Of a DNA stretch of 5,206 nucleotides, positions 1 through 5,206 are shown piece by piece. The notes beneath the pieces are model-generated. The model made no database searches. It was given only the letters and a program-made list of their open reading frames with translations, and was not told the origin of the DNA. Location: contig JACOEF010000073.1 in assembly GCA_024998705.1 (NCBI GenBank), forward strand, positions 1 to 5,206, written 5' to 3'. Numbering within the stretch: the first letter of the stretch is position 1; each line of letters begins with the position of its first letter. A program made the translations under genes and the position numbers. This stretch comes from Nitrospira sp. GTDB lineage: Bacteria; Nitrospirota; Nitrospiria; Nitrospirales; Nitrospiraceae.

Positions 1-54
1 CTCGATTACGATAGGCCTCCTGACGCCGGTGAGTCAAGAGCAGGGGCAGTCGAT

Positions 55-528
55 TTAGGAACCGTCTGTGCCTGTCTGTCGATGTGTAATGGTCGGGTGA
101 TGGAGCCAGGCCGCCTCGACCCGAACCTCCGCTCCGATCGGGCAGTACAACGGCCCCGATGTATTGTTACTCTCGACCCGCGCCCTCACGGTGCCACGTT
201 CGTTCTCCAGTTCCAACACACCCAGATGCTCATGGAGATCGACGACGCAGGTGATGCTGCGCGACTCACGGTCACTCACGATCGTCTTCACCACCACCGG
301 CTCTTGCAGCGTGAGCAGGTCATCCGATCGGAAGGTCGGTCGGTCCTTTATTTCAACGGCAATCACCAAGCCTGTCCCGGCCAGGGTCACGCAGACCCCG
401 AATACGATGGCATTGGCCCGCTGCGGATAGTGGATCTTCAACCAACGAACAGCCGTGCGGATGCCAATGACGAACAGAAGGCCGACGAACGCCAAGGCAA
501 CAACGGTCAACACAAGCCGAAGGTTCAT
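55..528 (-). CDS. Small two-helix membrane protein of unknown function, coupled to the upstream PAS regulator
   Basis: A 157-residue protein that I do not recognise. Seen in sequence: a hydrophobic helix at residues 4-23, a short positively charged loop at 24-37 (R24, R28, K31, R37), a second helix at about 38-58, then a soluble domain of about 100 residues, rich in alternating beta-like hydrophobics, with two cysteines (C94, C129). By the positive-inside rule the loop is cytoplasmic, which puts the C-terminal domain outside the membrane; C94 and C129 could then form a disulfide (inference). The ATG at 528-526 overlaps the TGA of the preceding gene (ATGA) and has AAGGG five bases upstream at 538-534, so I prefer it to a longer in-frame start at 741, which would lie entirely inside the regulator gene and add a basic, non-membrane N-terminus. 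The stop is TAA at 57-55. The overlap suggests coupled translation and a shared role, perhaps as a membrane partner of the regulator, but no function can be assigned. Confidence 0.75.
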   Translation of the reverse strand: MNLRLVLTVVALAFVGLLFVIGIRTAVRWLKIHYPQRANAIVFGVCVTLAGTGLVIAVEIKDRPTFRSDDLLTLQEPVVVKTIVSDRESRSITCVVDLHEHLGVLELENERGTVRARVESNNTSGPLYCPIGAEVRVEAAWLHHPTITHRQTGTDGS

Positions 529-2090
529 TCGGTCCCTTGTACCTGGTCGATGGCTGCCACGGAATACTTTCCGTTCGTCGTCATCAACGGAGCCAGTGTC
601 ATGCTGAAAGAAAACTCCGTGCCGTCTTTCCGTACGCCGACAAGATTGCGCAGATGGCTCGCCGAAAGGTCTTCCGTCCGAGTACGAAAGACCGACGGCC
701 CCTCTGGAGACTGGGCACGCAACCATTCCGGCAAGAGGCATTCAACAGACTGTCCAAGAAGTTCGCCTCGCTCATAACCGAACCGCCGGTCGACCTGGGT
801 ATTCGTCCGCAGAATCTTGCCTTCGGGATCCGCCACGATGATACCGTTCGATGCCGACTCCATCACCACACGCAGACAATCCGCACTCTCACGTAGCGCC
901 TCTTCGGTCCGTTTCCGTTCGGTGATGTCTTGCGCGAACACCAAGACCCCGAGCACATTCCCCTGCGGGTCCAGATAGGGCACCTTGTCTGTTTGTACCC
1001 AACGTTTTTCCCCCGCTTCTATCCGATAGGGTTCGATGATCCCGAGCTTCGGCCGCCCTGATACGATCACCGCCAGATCATCCTGATGATACCGCTCGGC
1101 CTCCTCCGGATAAAATTCATCGGTCGACCGCCCCTCGATCTCCGCCACGGTTTTCTTAATGGATTCTGCCGCGCGCCGATTCGCCCTCAGGATACGATTG
1201 TGGGAATCCTTATACCAAACCATGGCCGGGATCAAATCCAAGAGCACCTGTTGCTCGATCTGCTGTTGCAAGAGGCGCGCTTCCGCTTCCTTCCGCGCCG
1301 TGATATCCCGCACGATGCCACAGTGCACGCGTTGCCCATCAGAGATCCAACTGCTCAGTGACATCTCGATCGGAAACTCCCGGCCATCCTTGTGCAGACC
1401 ATGCATGGTCACGACGGTGCCCTTCAACCGCAGATCGCCCGTCGTACTGACCCGCGCCAACGCCTGTTCATGCCTGGCACGGTACCGTTCGGGCATAATC
1501 ATGATCAGGGACTCCCCCACCACCTCTTCGGCCCCGTATCCGAACAGGCGCTCGGCCGCACTGTTCCAGGATAGGATCCGACCCTCCCCGTCCGCAAGGA
1601 CAATGGCGTCCGGAGCCGTCTGCACGACTTCGCGAAACCGATCCTCGCTGGCCGTAAGGGCCTGCTTGGTGGCCGCGGCCTCGACGGAGAGATGCTTCAC
1701 TCCCACGGCACGACGAATCAGAGCCTTCAATTCCTCGGGATCATACGGCTTCGTCAGGTACCCGAACGCGCCTTCGGTGAGGGAACTGTGCTTTTTCGCG
1801 ACCTCAACAAAGGCCGTCAGCATGATCACCGGAAGGATCGGGTCGACTTCTTTGAGGAGGGTGAGCACCGAGAGTCCATCCATATCCGGCAGCATCAAAT
1901 CCAACAACACCGCGGACAGGGATTCGACTTTCGCCTTGGCGAGTGCCTCGGCACCGGTGCCGGCTACCGAGACACGGTAACCGACATGTTCCAGGAGGTC
2001 ATGCAAGACGAGCGCGATGTCGGGATCGTCGTCGACGATGAGGATCGTAGGAGGAGGAAGCGCGGTCACGCTGGGCGTGGTCTTGGACAT
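525..2090 (-). CDS. Response regulator with three PAS domains and no output domain (REC-PAS-PAS-PAS)
   Basis: A 521-residue cytoplasmic protein numbered from the ATG at 2090-2088. Residues about 15-130 are a receiver domain: acidic pocket D20-D22, phospho-acceptor D64 in a LLDLMLPDMDG stretch, switch threonine T92, Y111 and the conserved K114-P115. Three PAS/PAC sensor domains follow: about 148-264 (ending in RDITARK), 283-393 (ending in AQDITERK) and 402-515, separated by short helical, probably coiled-coil linkers. No membrane segment, HisKA/HATPase, GGDEF, EAL, HTH or phosphatase domain follows; the protein stops just after PAS3, without the usual DITxRK ending. It may therefore act as a phosphorylated scaffold or sensor for a separate kinase, or as a truncated kinase. 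A TTG at 2108 would add six residues; neither start has a clear Shine-Dalgarno, and I prefer the ATG followed by SKTTP. Its TGA overlaps the ATG of the membrane protein gene. No kinase gene is visible nearby. Confidence 0.88.
   Translation of the reverse strand: MSKTTPSVTALPPPTILIVDDDPDIALVLHDLLEHVGYRVSVAGTGAEALAKAKVESLSAVLLDLMLPDMDGLSVLTLLKEVDPILPVIMLTAFVEVAKKHSSLTEGAFGYLTKPYDPEELKALIRRAVGVKHLSVEAAATKQALTASEDRFREVVQTAPDAIVLADGEGRILSWNSAAERLFGYGAEEVVGESLIMIMPERYRARHEQALARVSTTGDLRLKGTVVTMHGLHKDGREFPIEMSLSSWISDGQRVHCGIVRDITARKEAEARLLQQQIEQQVLLDLIPAMVWYKDSHNRILRANRRAAESIKKTVAEIEGRSTDEFYPEEAERYHQDDLAVIVSGRPKLGIIEPYRIEAGEKRWVQTDKVPYLDPQGNVLGVLVFAQDITERKRTEEALRESADCLRVVMESASNGIIVADPEGKILRTNTQVDRRFGYERGELLGQSVECLLPEWLRAQSPEGPSVFRTRTEDLSASHLRNLVGVRKDGTEFSFSMTLAPLMTTNGKYSVAAIDQVQGTE
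534..538 (-). promoter_or_regulatory. Ribosome-binding site that decides the start of the two-helix protein
   Basis: AAGGG on the minus strand, five bases before the ATG at 528-526 and inside the 3' end of the regulator gene. With the ATGA stop/start overlap it supports the short 157-residue product and re-initiation after the upstream gene. Confidence 0.6.
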
Positions 2091-2148
2091 GGTGGTCAAC
2101 GAAACCAAGGGAATCGTCGTACGACCCGTCTGGTGCTTCGGGGCTCAT
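1999..2148 (-). other. Possible 49-residue overlapping ORF or leader upstream of the regulator
   Basis: An ATG at 2148-2146 is preceded closely by AAAAGAGGACA, the best ribosome-binding-like sequence in this intergenic region. It opens a frame different from the regulator's that runs across the regulator's start and ends at TGA 2001-1999. The first ~20 residues (MSPEAPDGSYDDSLGFVDHH) look ordinary. The rest is arginine-rich and lies opposite the receiver-domain frame, as expected of a shadow frame. It could be a leader that couples translation into the regulator, a sign of a one-base error in the sequence, or chance. The short 3-base spacing between the purine run and the ATG weakens it. Confidence 0.25.
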
Positions 2149-2196
2149 TGTCCTCTTTTAGACGACAAGAATCCAGTCCTCTGTTGACTAGTCCCT

Positions 2197-2221
2197 GGGT
2201 GGCTCATCATCCGGGCCACCC
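2197..2221. repeat. Inverted repeat (hairpin) between the 58-residue gene and the regulator
   Basis: GGGTGGC at 2197-2203 is matched by GCCACCC at 2215-2221, a perfect 7-bp stem. One T-G wobble and one C-G pair could extend it inward, leaving a loop of about 7 bases. It lies about 80 bp after the stop of the 58-residue gene on the minus strand and has no T-run on either side, so it is not a canonical intrinsic terminator. It may still act as an mRNA 3'-end structure for the dodecin unit or a leader structure for the regulator. Confidence 0.4.
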
Positions 2222-2301
2222 GAAGGCCTGGGTCTAGCAAAGGCTCGGCGCCAGCTTGTCTCACCGGCGCGACCGAAGACCTCCGCACCACTCAGAACAC
2301 A

Positions 2302-2478
2302 TTACTTCTTCCGGTAGACATTCAGGCCTATTTTTTCCTCCCGGTTCGGAATCGTGACATTTCCCTCCGTCGAGGCAATGATGGTGGTCTTTCCCGAAGC
2401 CGATGGCCCGAACTCTTTCGACAAATCCACCTTGATGGTCAGCACAGTCCCCTCGACGGTCATCTCCACGTTTTTCAT
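2302..2478 (-). CDS. 58-residue conserved-looking hypothetical protein in the dodecin operon
   Basis: A small soluble protein of 58 residues with no signal peptide or membrane segment. It begins MKNVEMTVEG and ends GLNVYRKK. The hydrophobic/polar alternation in VEMTVEGTVLTIKVDL and in TTIIASTEGNVTIP suggests a small beta-sheet fold. A central FGPSASGKTT run superficially recalls a P-loop but lacks the GxxxxGK[ST] spacing and any nucleotide-binding context, so I do not call it an ATPase. The start is well supported: ATG at 2478-2476 with AGGGGAG four bases upstream, overlapping the dodecin TAG. The gene begins 9 bp after dodecin ends, so the two are almost certainly co-transcribed from the dodecin promoter. 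I recall similar short unannotated proteins in environmental bacteria but cannot name a family; the role is unknown. A function linked to dodecin or to flavin/stress homeostasis is inference from position only. Confidence 0.82.
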   Translation of the reverse strand: MKNVEMTVEGTVLTIKVDLSKEFGPSASGKTTIIASTEGNVTIPNREEKIGLNVYRKK

Positions 2479-2482
2479 AATG

Positions 2483-2489
2483 CTCCCCT
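2483..2489 (-). promoter_or_regulatory. Ribosome-binding site of the 58-residue gene, overlapping the dodecin stop codon
   Basis: AGGGGAG on the minus strand overlaps the dodecin TAG (2490-2488) and lies four bases before the ATG at 2478. This arrangement lets ribosomes finishing dodecin re-initiate directly and supports both the reality and the start of the small gene. Confidence 0.7.
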
Positions 2490-2691
2490 AATCCTTCAGG
2501 ACAAATGTGACCTTCAACGCCACGCGATACTGGGTGATCTTTCCGTCTTCGATATCCACTTTTTGATCCTCTATCCAGGCACTTTTCACGTTCTGCAGGG
2601 TCTTGTTCGCGCGAGCGACTCCAATATGAATGGCATCATCAAAACTCTTCGGGGATGCGGCAATGATTTCCGTCACACGTGCAACAGACAT
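2488..2691 (-). CDS. Dodecin family flavin-binding protein
   Basis: A 67-residue protein of typical dodecin length. Dodecins assemble as hollow dodecamers of beta-alpha-beta-beta subunits that bind FMN or riboflavin (some also CoA) in the cytoplasm and act as flavin stores or buffers that quench reactive flavin. Visible family features: strand 1 with RVTEIIAASPKSFDDAI leading into the single helix (about 15-34, with ARANKTLQNV), then SAWIEDQKVDIEDGKITQYRVALKVTFVLKD forming strands 2 and 3. W39 matches the tryptophan that stacks on the isoalloxazine ring, and Q54 in the TQYRV segment matches the glutamine that contacts the flavin. The ATG at 2691 has a strong AGGGAGG five bases upstream (2703-2697). 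It is the first gene of a two-gene unit with the 58-residue protein and has a sigma70-like promoter at 2736-2764. Confidence 0.95.
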   Translation of the reverse strand: MSVARVTEIIAASPKSFDDAIHIGVARANKTLQNVKSAWIEDQKVDIEDGKITQYRVALKVTFVLKD

Positions 2692-2696
2692 GATAG

Positions 2697-2703
2697 CCTC
2701 CCT
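2697..2703 (-). promoter_or_regulatory. Strong ribosome-binding site of the dodecin gene
   Basis: AGGGAGG on the minus strand, five bases before the dodecin ATG. It is the strongest Shine-Dalgarno in the window and suggests efficient translation. It also fixes the start against longer reading frames that run through the upstream region. Confidence 0.75.
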
Positions 2704-2735
2704 GGTTGGATGATGGGCGACACACTCGCGACATC

Positions 2736-2764
2736 AGGCTAGGCCGAGCACAGAGGCCTGTCAA
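2736..2764 (-). promoter_or_regulatory. Sigma70-like promoter of the dodecin unit
   Basis: On the minus strand a perfect TTGACA (-35, 2764-2759) is followed by a 17-bp spacer and TAGCCT (-10, 2741-2736). The -10 box matches TATAAT only at positions 1, 2 and 6, but these are the most conserved ones. Transcription would start near 2729, giving a leader of about 38 bases with the AGGGAGG site near its end. A perfect palindrome lies just upstream of the -35 box. Confidence 0.55.
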
Positions 2765-2770
2765 GCCTAC

Positions 2771-2784
2771 CATGCGGCCGCATG
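2771..2784. repeat. Perfect 14-bp palindrome upstream of the dodecin -35 box
   Basis: CATGCGGCCGCATG reads the same on both strands. Its near edge is 6 bp upstream of the dodecin -35 hexamer, and its centre is about 48 bp upstream of the predicted start point. This position would suit a dimeric regulator, but no regulator gene is adjacent. It could also be chance in GC-rich DNA. Confidence 0.4.
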
Positions 2785-2913
2785 CCAGCGCTGCGGCGCG
2801 AAACCCGGCGTACACCGCCCACAAGGGTCCTGCCGAACCGAGTGACACGTGAGGGCCACGCCAGCTGACTCCAGACTGACGGAAGTCGCCGATCCCCTCG
2901 GCAAACACCTAGG

Positions 2914-2942
2914 TTGACATGTATTCCAGGGAAGGATACCGT
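2914..2942 (+). promoter_or_regulatory. Sigma70-like promoter of the oxygenase gene
   Basis: A perfect TTGACA (-35, 2914-2919) is followed by a 17-bp spacer and TACCGT (-10, 2937-2942). The -10 box again keeps only the three most conserved positions (T, A, final T). The start point would be near 2949, about 35 bases before the ATG at 2984. It faces away from the dodecin promoter, with about 150 bp between the two -35 boxes. Confidence 0.55.
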
Positions 2943-2983
2943 GCCCGACATCGACGGTCGTATCATCGTATGGGTCCCCCTCC

Positions 2984-3697
2984 ATGCCGACCGAGCTCGA
3001 GATTCACATCACGCCCCTTTTCTCCACGCCTCTGCTGGTCTTTACACCTGCGCATCACGAACGCATCAACGCCGAACTCTCTCGGCTGATTCTTGCGCGT
3101 GAAGCGTCTGTTTCAAGCCACTATGATACGGAAGTCATCGGATGGTCCTCGCCTCACGACCTGTCGATGTTGGATTGGGCAGGAAGCCCCCTCCGCGAGT
3201 TGTTTGCACCCGTGATCGAAGTCGCCAAACAAGTCACAACTCTGTCAGCCCGATGTCGTCAGACCACCCGTCGACCTGATTGGGAAGTCGTCGAAGTATG
3301 GGCCAACGTGCAGCGGAACGGTGGCGCAAATGCCGCCCATTCCCATCCCGGAAGTTTTTGGGCCGGTGTCTACTACGTAGATGTCGGCGAGATCTGCTCA
3401 ACTCAAGAAAAGGGTGGCGAACTGCAGATTTACGACCCGCGTGGCTGCCTGCCACGTATGTTGGCCCCCTATCTCCAATACAATATGGCCGAATTGCATG
3501 ATGCCGGAACCAGCATATCCTATACTCCTGCGCCCGGACAATGCCTACTGTTCCCCGGCTGGTTATTCCATGCCGTGAATACGTATCGTGGAACCGCACC
3601 CCGAATCACTGTGGCCTTTAATTTAGATCCCGTCATCACGGTCGACTCTCACGCCGCCGTCGGCGCGGAGCGTTCGACGAATCGCAACGGTCCGTAA
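2984..3697 (+). CDS. Putative 2-oxoglutarate/Fe(II)-dependent oxygenase, TIGR02466 type
   Basis: A 237-residue soluble protein resembling the TIGR02466 / 2OG-FeII_Oxy_5 family. These are predicted cupin-fold (double-stranded beta-helix) dioxygenases that would couple 2-oxoglutarate decarboxylation to oxidation of an unknown substrate. Visible family marks: the N-terminal ITPLFSTPLLVF segment (9-20); the EVWANVQRNGGANAAHSHPGS stretch around 104-124 with H119 and H121 as likely iron ligands; WAGVYYVD (126-133); GGELQIYDPR (144-153); and a C-terminal core with PGQCLLFPGWLFHAV, supplying the distal histidine H196, then R207 in PRITVAFNLDP as the probable 2OG-carboxylate binder. Residues after about 217 form a polar tail outside the fold. 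The ATG at 2984 is the first start after an in-frame stop at 2915-2917 and fits the family's N-terminus, although no Shine-Dalgarno precedes it (CCCCCTCC). It is probably a single-gene unit; the substrate is unknown. Confidence 0.85.
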   Translation: MPTELEIHITPLFSTPLLVFTPAHHERINAELSRLILAREASVSSHYDTEVIGWSSPHDLSMLDWAGSPLRELFAPVIEVAKQVTTLSARCRQTTRRPDWEVVEVWANVQRNGGANAAHSHPGSFWAGVYYVDVGEICSTQEKGGELQIYDPRGCLPRMLAPYLQYNMAELHDAGTSISYTPAPGQCLLFPGWLFHAVNTYRGTAPRITVAFNLDPVITVDSHAAVGAERSTNRNGP

Positions 3698-3763
3698 CCC
3701 ATCTCGGGCACACTCTCGCGCCCCTTCACCTGATGACGCGGCGCACTGATCCGCTAAGCCTGG
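3698..3763. other. Short gap between convergent genes, no clear terminator
   Basis: This 66-bp gap separates the ends of the oxygenase and hydrolase genes. The only symmetric element I see is GCGCC (3718-3722) against GGCGC (3740-3744), a weak 5-bp stem with a 17-base loop and no T-run. I see no convincing intrinsic terminator for either gene; termination may be Rho-dependent. Confidence 0.4.
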
Positions 3764-5203
3764 TCACGGCTGGGAAGCGCGGAGGTAGAGCACCGCATCG
3801 CCGACGAACGGCGCCACGAACCGGGTCCGCCCGGACAGCCGACGCGTCGGTTCCAGATGCGTCTGGTCTTGACGTGGGTTAAGCCATTCCACCGTAAATG
3901 AACCGGAATGTTGCTGCAAATCCAGCTCAATGCTTTCAGCGCCTCCGGCGGCCTCGTTGGAAGGTGCATAGACGAGATACGCCCGCCCGGGATCCGCCAA
4001 ACAATAGCGGCTTGAGCACAGGTGGCTTTGTGGAACCATGGTTCGGAGCGGGATGCGGTCGGCATACCGCTTCGTCTGTCCGAGCGAGAGGAGGACTCCT
4101 TCGCGGCTGTCTCGTACCAGTTCGAAATACTCGGCATCCGTCGCGGGATCGTACGGATCCATGTAGATCGGGTTGAGGCCCCTGGTAAAACTCTTCCAGA
4201 CCCAATCGCTGGTCCCTCCGACTCCCCAGAGATGATCCGTATCATTGATGATGACCTTGCGCCCATCGTTGGCAGGTGGGTCGTCCCGATAGGCATATTC
4301 GGGTGTGTACGGAGCCGGAACTGCCGGTGAGACCGCTTCTGCCCGTGACTTCCAGAGATCCGCTTCCTTGCTCCCCCAGGGTGCACTCAACAGCACCGGA
4401 TGTTGCTTCGGTTTGGTTTTCTCATAGTCGTGAATGAGCGCAACAAGATGCTCCTGCCACGCGATCGAGCCGGGCGTGCTTTCATTCGCAATCTCGTAGA
4501 GTACATTGTCGAAAGGATTCACCGCATCCACGACCTGCCGCACAAAGTCATCCTGCCGGGCAACCATCGCCGCATCCGTCAACGAATGGGTTTCGGATCC
4601 CTCGCCATCGCCGTCGCGATCTCCATCCACGCCGTTGACGTTGTTGCTATGATGAAACGGATGGAACTCCCAAGGGTTCTCGAGTCTCTCGGGAGTTTTC
4701 CGTTCGATACCCCACCCTTGAAACAACATGACCGCAACATAAATACCGTGCCGTCCGGCCTCCTCCACCCGCGCCGACAATCGCTCGAAGAAGAGCGGAT
4801 TGATGCGATTCACATCAAACTTCGGCCCTCCGTCCAGGGCAACACCTGGTCCCGTCCGCAGGTACGGCATGGGCGCAAACAGCGCATCCTCCTGGCGCCA
4901 GAGCCGGAAAAAGTTCAGATGATATCGCGTCAAGAATCGTAAATATTCGCTGTAATCAAAGGGCAGCCGGCTCTTCTCCGACACGACATCCTGCAGGTTC
5001 CTCCAGGTATGAGAGCCGACGAGGTACACCACGCGGCCAGATCCGTCCGAAAAGTATCGCGGGTTCACGGCGTCGACTTGAAGTGGACCATTGGCTTGGA
5101 CGGAGTCCGACTCGGCAGGTATCCTGAGTTCGGTGCACGCAAGCACGTTGCACGACAGCATCAGGCCCAGAAGATACGCGCCAAGCTTCCTCACCCGCGG
5201 CAA
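3764..5203 (-). CDS. Lipoprotein glycoside-hydrolase-like protein (TIM barrel plus C-terminal beta domain)
   Basis: A 479-residue putative secreted carbohydrate-active enzyme. Residues 1-22 form a lipoprotein signal peptide (RVRK, then a hydrophobic run) with lipobox VLAC and lipidated C23, so it is probably membrane-anchored outside the cytoplasm. The barrel begins at NPRYFSDGSGRVVYLVGSHTW (47-67), as in apiosidase-like DUF4038 and related GH families. LNFFRLWRQED (96-106) and GIYVAVMLFQGW (153-164) look like barrel strands, and YEIANES carries E241, the likely acid/base of a clan-A type site. D321/D323 in NDTDHLWG are candidates near the site but unproven. An aspartate-rich loop (193-201, DGDRDGDGE) may bind calcium. 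Residues about 400-476 resemble the Collagen_bind_2-type beta domain that often follows DUF4038. The frame is still open at the window edge: the first start seen is TTG 5203, GTG 5194 is an alternative, and neither has a visible Shine-Dalgarno, so a few residues may lie outside. The substrate is unknown. Confidence 0.82.
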   Translation of the reverse strand: MPRVRKLGAYLLGLMLSCNVLACTELRIPAESDSVQANGPLQVDAVNPRYFSDGSGRVVYLVGSHTWRNLQDVVSEKSRLPFDYSEYLRFLTRYHLNFFRLWRQEDALFAPMPYLRTGPGVALDGGPKFDVNRINPLFFERLSARVEEAGRHGIYVAVMLFQGWGIERKTPERLENPWEFHPFHHSNNVNGVDGDRDGDGEGSETHSLTDAAMVARQDDFVRQVVDAVNPFDNVLYEIANESTPGSIAWQEHLVALIHDYEKTKPKQHPVLLSAPWGSKEADLWKSRAEAVSPAVPAPYTPEYAYRDDPPANDGRKVIINDTDHLWGVGGTSDWVWKSFTRGLNPIYMDPYDPATDAEYFELVRDSREGVLLSLGQTKRYADRIPLRTMVPQSHLCSSRYCLADPGRAYLVYAPSNEAAGGAESIELDLQQHSGSFTVEWLNPRQDQTHLEPTRRLSGRTRFVAPFVGDAVLYLRASQP

Positions 5204-5206
5204 TTC

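Noticed and set aside
16..21. AGGAGG on the minus strand at the left edge, as a ribosome-binding site for a next gene
   Set aside because: No start codon follows within the 15 bases left in the window, so the spacing would be too long for a normal site.
529..741. A 71-residue N-terminal extension of the two-helix membrane protein
   Set aside because: It lies entirely within the regulator gene in another frame, is basic and non-membrane, and the ATGA start at 528 has its own ribosome-binding site.
82..777. A 231-codon open frame on the plus strand opposite the membrane protein and the end of the regulator
   Set aside because: It is antisense to two supported genes, has no recognisable domain and is rich in H, R and P as shadow frames are.
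1159..1980. A 273-codon open frame on the plus strand opposite the regulator
   Set aside because: It lies wholly antisense to clear REC and PAS coding sequence; its arginine/serine-rich composition is typical of a shadow frame in GC-rich DNA.
2237..2254. A sigma54-like TGGC...TTGCT element on the minus strand upstream of the regulator
   Set aside because: The distance between the GG and GC cores is two bases too long for the strict -24/-12 spacing.
2391..2420. The GPSASGKTT run in the 58-residue protein as a nucleotide-binding P-loop
   Set aside because: It does not meet GxxxxGK[ST], and the protein is far too small for a P-loop NTPase fold.
2639..2985. Three overlapping minus-strand open frames of 72-89 codons upstream of dodecin
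   Set aside because: They cover the predicted divergent promoters or overlap the dodecin 5' end, have no recognisable features, and are explained by GC-rich composition.

Overview
The window is a stretch of bacterial chromosome with moderately high GC. It holds six protein genes and no RNA gene, insertion sequence, CRISPR array or phage gene that I can recognise. Several things fit a Nitrospira-like or similar environmental Gram-negative bacterium: a response regulator carrying a chain of PAS domains, a bacterial-type dodecin paired with a tiny conserved-looking protein, a TIGR02466-type oxygenase, and a lipoprotein glycoside hydrolase. This placement rests on general resemblance only and is low to moderate confidence.

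Layout, left to right. Minus strand 55-2108: a REC-PAS-PAS-PAS protein with no output domain, followed by a small two-helix membrane protein whose start codon overlaps the regulator's stop codon (ATGA), so the two are probably translationally coupled. Minus strand 2302-2691: a two-gene unit of dodecin (flavin-binding storage/buffer protein) and a 58-residue protein 9 bp behind it, whose Shine-Dalgarno overlaps the dodecin stop codon. Positions 2692-2983: a divergent intergenic region. It holds one sigma70-like promoter in each direction, both with a perfect TTGACA, a 17-bp spacer and a TAnnnT -10 box, plus a perfect 14-bp palindrome just upstream of the dodecin -35 box. Plus strand 2984-3697: a putative 2-oxoglutarate/Fe(II) oxygenase. 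Minus strand 3764-5203: a secreted lipoprotein with a TIM-barrel glycoside-hydrolase-like domain and a C-terminal beta domain. It converges on the oxygenase gene, and its reading frame is still open at the right edge.

The genes do not form one obvious pathway. Two units look like real operons: the regulator with its membrane protein, and dodecin with the 58-residue protein. The oxygenase and the hydrolase look like independent single genes. The items most worth follow-up are the output-less PAS regulator coupled to an unknown membrane protein, the dodecin companion gene, the palindrome by the dodecin promoter, and a small out-of-frame ORF with the best ribosome-binding site near the start of the regulator.
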